Positions 5,278-6,787 of a stretch of 6,787 nucleotides of DNA are shown piece by piece; the first letter of the stretch is position 1, and each line of letters begins with the position of its first letter. The notes beneath the pieces are model-generated. The model was not told the origin of the DNA and ran no database searches. It saw only the letters and a program-made list of their open reading frames with translations. Made by a program: the position numbers and the translations under genes. The DNA is from Actinomycetota bacterium (GTDB taxonomy: Bacteria; Actinomycetota; Thermoleophilia; Miltoncostaeales; Miltoncostaeaceae): positions 1 to 6,787 of the forward strand of contig SXZC01000109.1 in NCBI GenBank assembly GCA_005788075.1. Direction: 5' to 3'.

Positions 5278-6787
5278 ATGGCAGAGAAGGGCCCTGACGC
5301 GATCAGCGTCGTCGCCGACATCGGCGGCCAGGAGATCACCTTCGAGACGGGGCGTCTGGCCAAGCAGGCCAATGGCTCCGTGCTCGTGCGCTCGGGAGAC
5401 AGCCTCGTGCTGGTCACCGCCGTGGGCGCCCGCGAGCCGCGGGAGGGGACGGACTTCTTCCCCCTCACCGTGGACGTCGAGGAGCGCATGTACGCCAAGG
5501 GAGCGATTCCAGGCGGCTTCATCAAGCGCGAGAGCCGCCCGAGCGAGCGCGCCATCCTGACGGCGCGCATGACCGACCGTCCGCTTCGCCCGCTGTGGCC
5601 CAAGGGCTACCGCAACGAGGTGCAGGTCGTCACCACCGTGTTGTCGATCGACAAGGTCAACGCCTTTGACATCCTCTCGATCAACGGGGCCTCCGCGGCG
5701 CTGATGCTCTCCGAGCTCCCGTTCGAGGGCCCGGTCGGCGCGGTGCGCATCGGCATGCTCGATGACGACTTCGTCATCAACCCGACGCTGCAGGAGATGG
5801 AGGAGAGCACCCTCGACCTGGTGGTCGCGGGCACCCGCGACGCCATCTCGATGGTCGAGGCGGGTGCGAACGAGGTGTCCGAGGAGGACATGCTCGAGGC
5901 GCTGCAGATCGCGCACGACGAGATCCGCAAGCTCTGCGACATCCAGGACGAGCTCCGCGAGAAGGCCGGCAAGCCCAAGTGGGACGTCGTGCCGCAGGTG
6001 GTCGACCCCGCGATGCTGGCCGAGGTGGAGAAGGTGGCCCTGGCCGCCATCGAGGAGGCCACGCTGGAGCAGGGCAAGCTCGAGCGCCGCGACAAGGTGG
6101 CGGCCGCGAAGACCGTGGCCCAGCTCGACGTGATCGGCGAGGAGCCCACCCCGGAGCAGAAGGCCCAGTTCTCGATGGCCTTCGACCAGCTCATCAAGCG
6201 GACGATCCGCCGCCGCATCGCGGTGGAGAAGCACCGTCCCGACGGCCGCAAGGCCGACGAGATCCGTCCGATCTGGTGCGACACGGGCATCGCCCCGCGC
6301 ACCCACGGCTCGGGCCTCTTCACCCGTGGCGAGACCCAGGTGCTGACCCTCCTGGCCCTCGGCACGATGAAGGAGGCGCAGCGCATCGACGATCTCTCGA
6401 TCGACACCACGAAGCGCTACATCCACCACTACAACTTCCCGCCCTTCAGCGTGGGCGAGACCGGCTTCATGCGCGGCCCGAAGCGCCGCGACATCGGTCA
6501 CGGCGCGCTGGCCGAGCGGGCGCTCATCCCGGTGATCCCGTCGGACGAGGACTTCCCGTACACGCTCCGGCTCGTCTCGGAGACGCTGGAGAGCAACGGC
6601 TCGTCGTCGATGGCGTCGGTGTGTGGCTCCACGCTGGCCCTGCTCGACGCCGGCGTGAACATCACGCGTCCGGTGGCCGGCATCGCCATGGGGCTCATCA
6701 AGGAGGGCGATGACCTCATCGTGCTCACCGACATCCAGGACGAGCTCCGCGAGAAGGCCGGCAAGCCCAAGTGGGACGTCGTGCCGC
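5278..6787 (+). CDS. pnp: Polyribonucleotide nucleotidyltransferase (PNPase), 3' truncated, chimeric end
   Basis: PNPase is the trimeric 3'-5' phosphorolytic exoribonuclease, part of RNA decay complexes in many bacteria. The window holds 503 codons. The first RNase PH domain (about 15-145) has GGFIKRESRPSE at 79-90, the RNA-binding loop, and MTDRPLRPLWPKGY. The all-helical domain (about 150-310) includes KAGKPKWD near 228-235. The second RNase PH domain starts with RPDGRKADEIR, then THGSGLFTRGETQ (342-354), HHYNFPPFSVGETG, KRRDIGHGALAERAL and the phosphate-site SNGSSSMASVCG (ending 450). Up to VLTDIQ (residue 487) it is a normal PNPase. After that the family's GDEDHLGDMDFK segment with catalytic aspartates is expected, but the sequence instead repeats residues 224 onward (DELREKAGKPKWD). 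The KH and S1 domains are off the window. Start is set by GAGGA at 5268. Identity certain; the last 59 bases are suspect. Confidence 0.97.
   Translation, partial: MAEKGPDAISVVADIGGQEITFETGRLAKQANGSVLVRSGDSLVLVTAVGAREPREGTDFFPLTVDVEERMYAKGAIPGGFIKRESRPSERAILTARMTDRPLRPLWPKGYRNEVQVVTTVLSIDKVNAFDILSINGASAALMLSELPFEGPVGAVRIGMLDDDFVINPTLQEMEESTLDLVVAGTRDAISMVEAGANEVSEEDMLEALQIAHDEIRKLCDIQDELREKAGKPKWDVVPQVVDPAMLAEVEKVALAAIEEATLEQGKLERRDKVAAAKTVAQLDVIGEEPTPEQKAQFSMAFDQLIKRTIRRRIAVEKHRPDGRKADEIRPIWCDTGIAPRTHGSGLFTRGETQVLTLLALGTMKEAQRIDDLSIDTTKRYIHHYNFPPFSVGETGFMRGPKRRDIGHGALAERALIPVIPSDEDFPYTLRLVSETLESNGSSSMASVCGSTLALLDAGVNITRPVAGIAMGLIKEGDDLIVLTDIQDELREKAGKPKWDVVP
5937..5995 (+). repeat. Direct repeat, native copy inside pnp
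   Basis: These 59 bases recur exactly at 6729-6787. Here they encode the helical-domain segment CDIQDELREKAGKPKWDVVP, where PNPases normally have a GKPKW-like motif, so this copy is the native one. The match ends on the left at 5936 (G) against 6728 (C); the right limit is the window end. Confidence 0.95.
6729..6787 (+). repeat. Direct repeat, misplaced copy at window end
   Basis: Exact copy of 5937-5995, offset by 792 bases (264 codons) and in the same reading frame. It takes the place of the conserved second-core segment of PNPase. The native path probably agreed with it for only the first ~11 bases (CGACATCCAGG), which would encode the usual TDIxG. It is probably a chimeric join or an assembly-graph loop at the contig end. 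Confidence 0.9.

Noticed and set aside
1..6787. A novel defence, mobile or biosynthetic system
   Set aside because: Every open stretch is accounted for by conserved housekeeping genes in a known order. There are no inverted terminal repeats, spaced repeats, integrase or unknown genes. The only repeat is the terminal pnp duplication.

Overview
The window is a stretch of very GC-rich DNA (roughly 70% by eye, with strong G/C bias at third codon positions) carrying one rightward cluster of conserved translation and RNA-metabolism genes. The gene order infB - ylxP - rbfA - nrnA (DHH) - truB - ribF - rpsO - pnp is the classical nusA/infB-type cluster as found in Gram-positive bacteria. GC content, the DUF503 (ylxP) and DHH/NrnA genes beside rbfA, and the style of the PNPase and S15 sequences suggest a high-GC actinobacterium, perhaps a deep-branching class such as Thermoleophilia. 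The lineage call is inference from synteny and residue style, not from a search.

Layout: 1-1287 is the 3' part of infB (the 5' end lies off the window). Bases 1324-1620 hold ylxP, 1617-2021 rbfA, 2018-3025 the NrnA-type phosphoesterase, 3026-3895 truB and 3892-4836 ribF. The four junctions from ylxP to ribF overlap by 4 bases or abut exactly, so these five genes look translationally coupled. A 70-base gap with a weak promoter candidate precedes rpsO (4907-5173). A 104-base gap with a perfect GC hairpin precedes pnp (5278 to the end, 3' truncated). There is no gene-free stretch over 300 bases, and I see no RNA gene, CRISPR array, insertion sequence or phage feature. All long minus-strand frames look like GC-bias shadows.

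The products fit one theme. IF2 starts translation, RbfA matures the 30S subunit, S15 is an early 30S assembly protein, TruB makes tRNA pseudouridine-55, YlxP is a small conserved protein of this locus, PNPase degrades RNA, and NrnA finishes the short oligonucleotides left by such exonucleases. RibF (FMN/FAD synthesis) is the metabolic member that habitually travels with truB and rpsO.

I found no novel biological system. The one truly anomalous signal is at the right edge: the last 59 bases (6729-6787) are an exact in-frame copy of 5937-5995, 792 bases upstream in the same pnp gene. They replace the conserved GDEDHLGDMDFK segment expected at that point in PNPase. This is most likely an assembly or amplification chimera at the contig end, less likely a real internal duplication, and the pnp protein should not be trusted beyond about residue 487.
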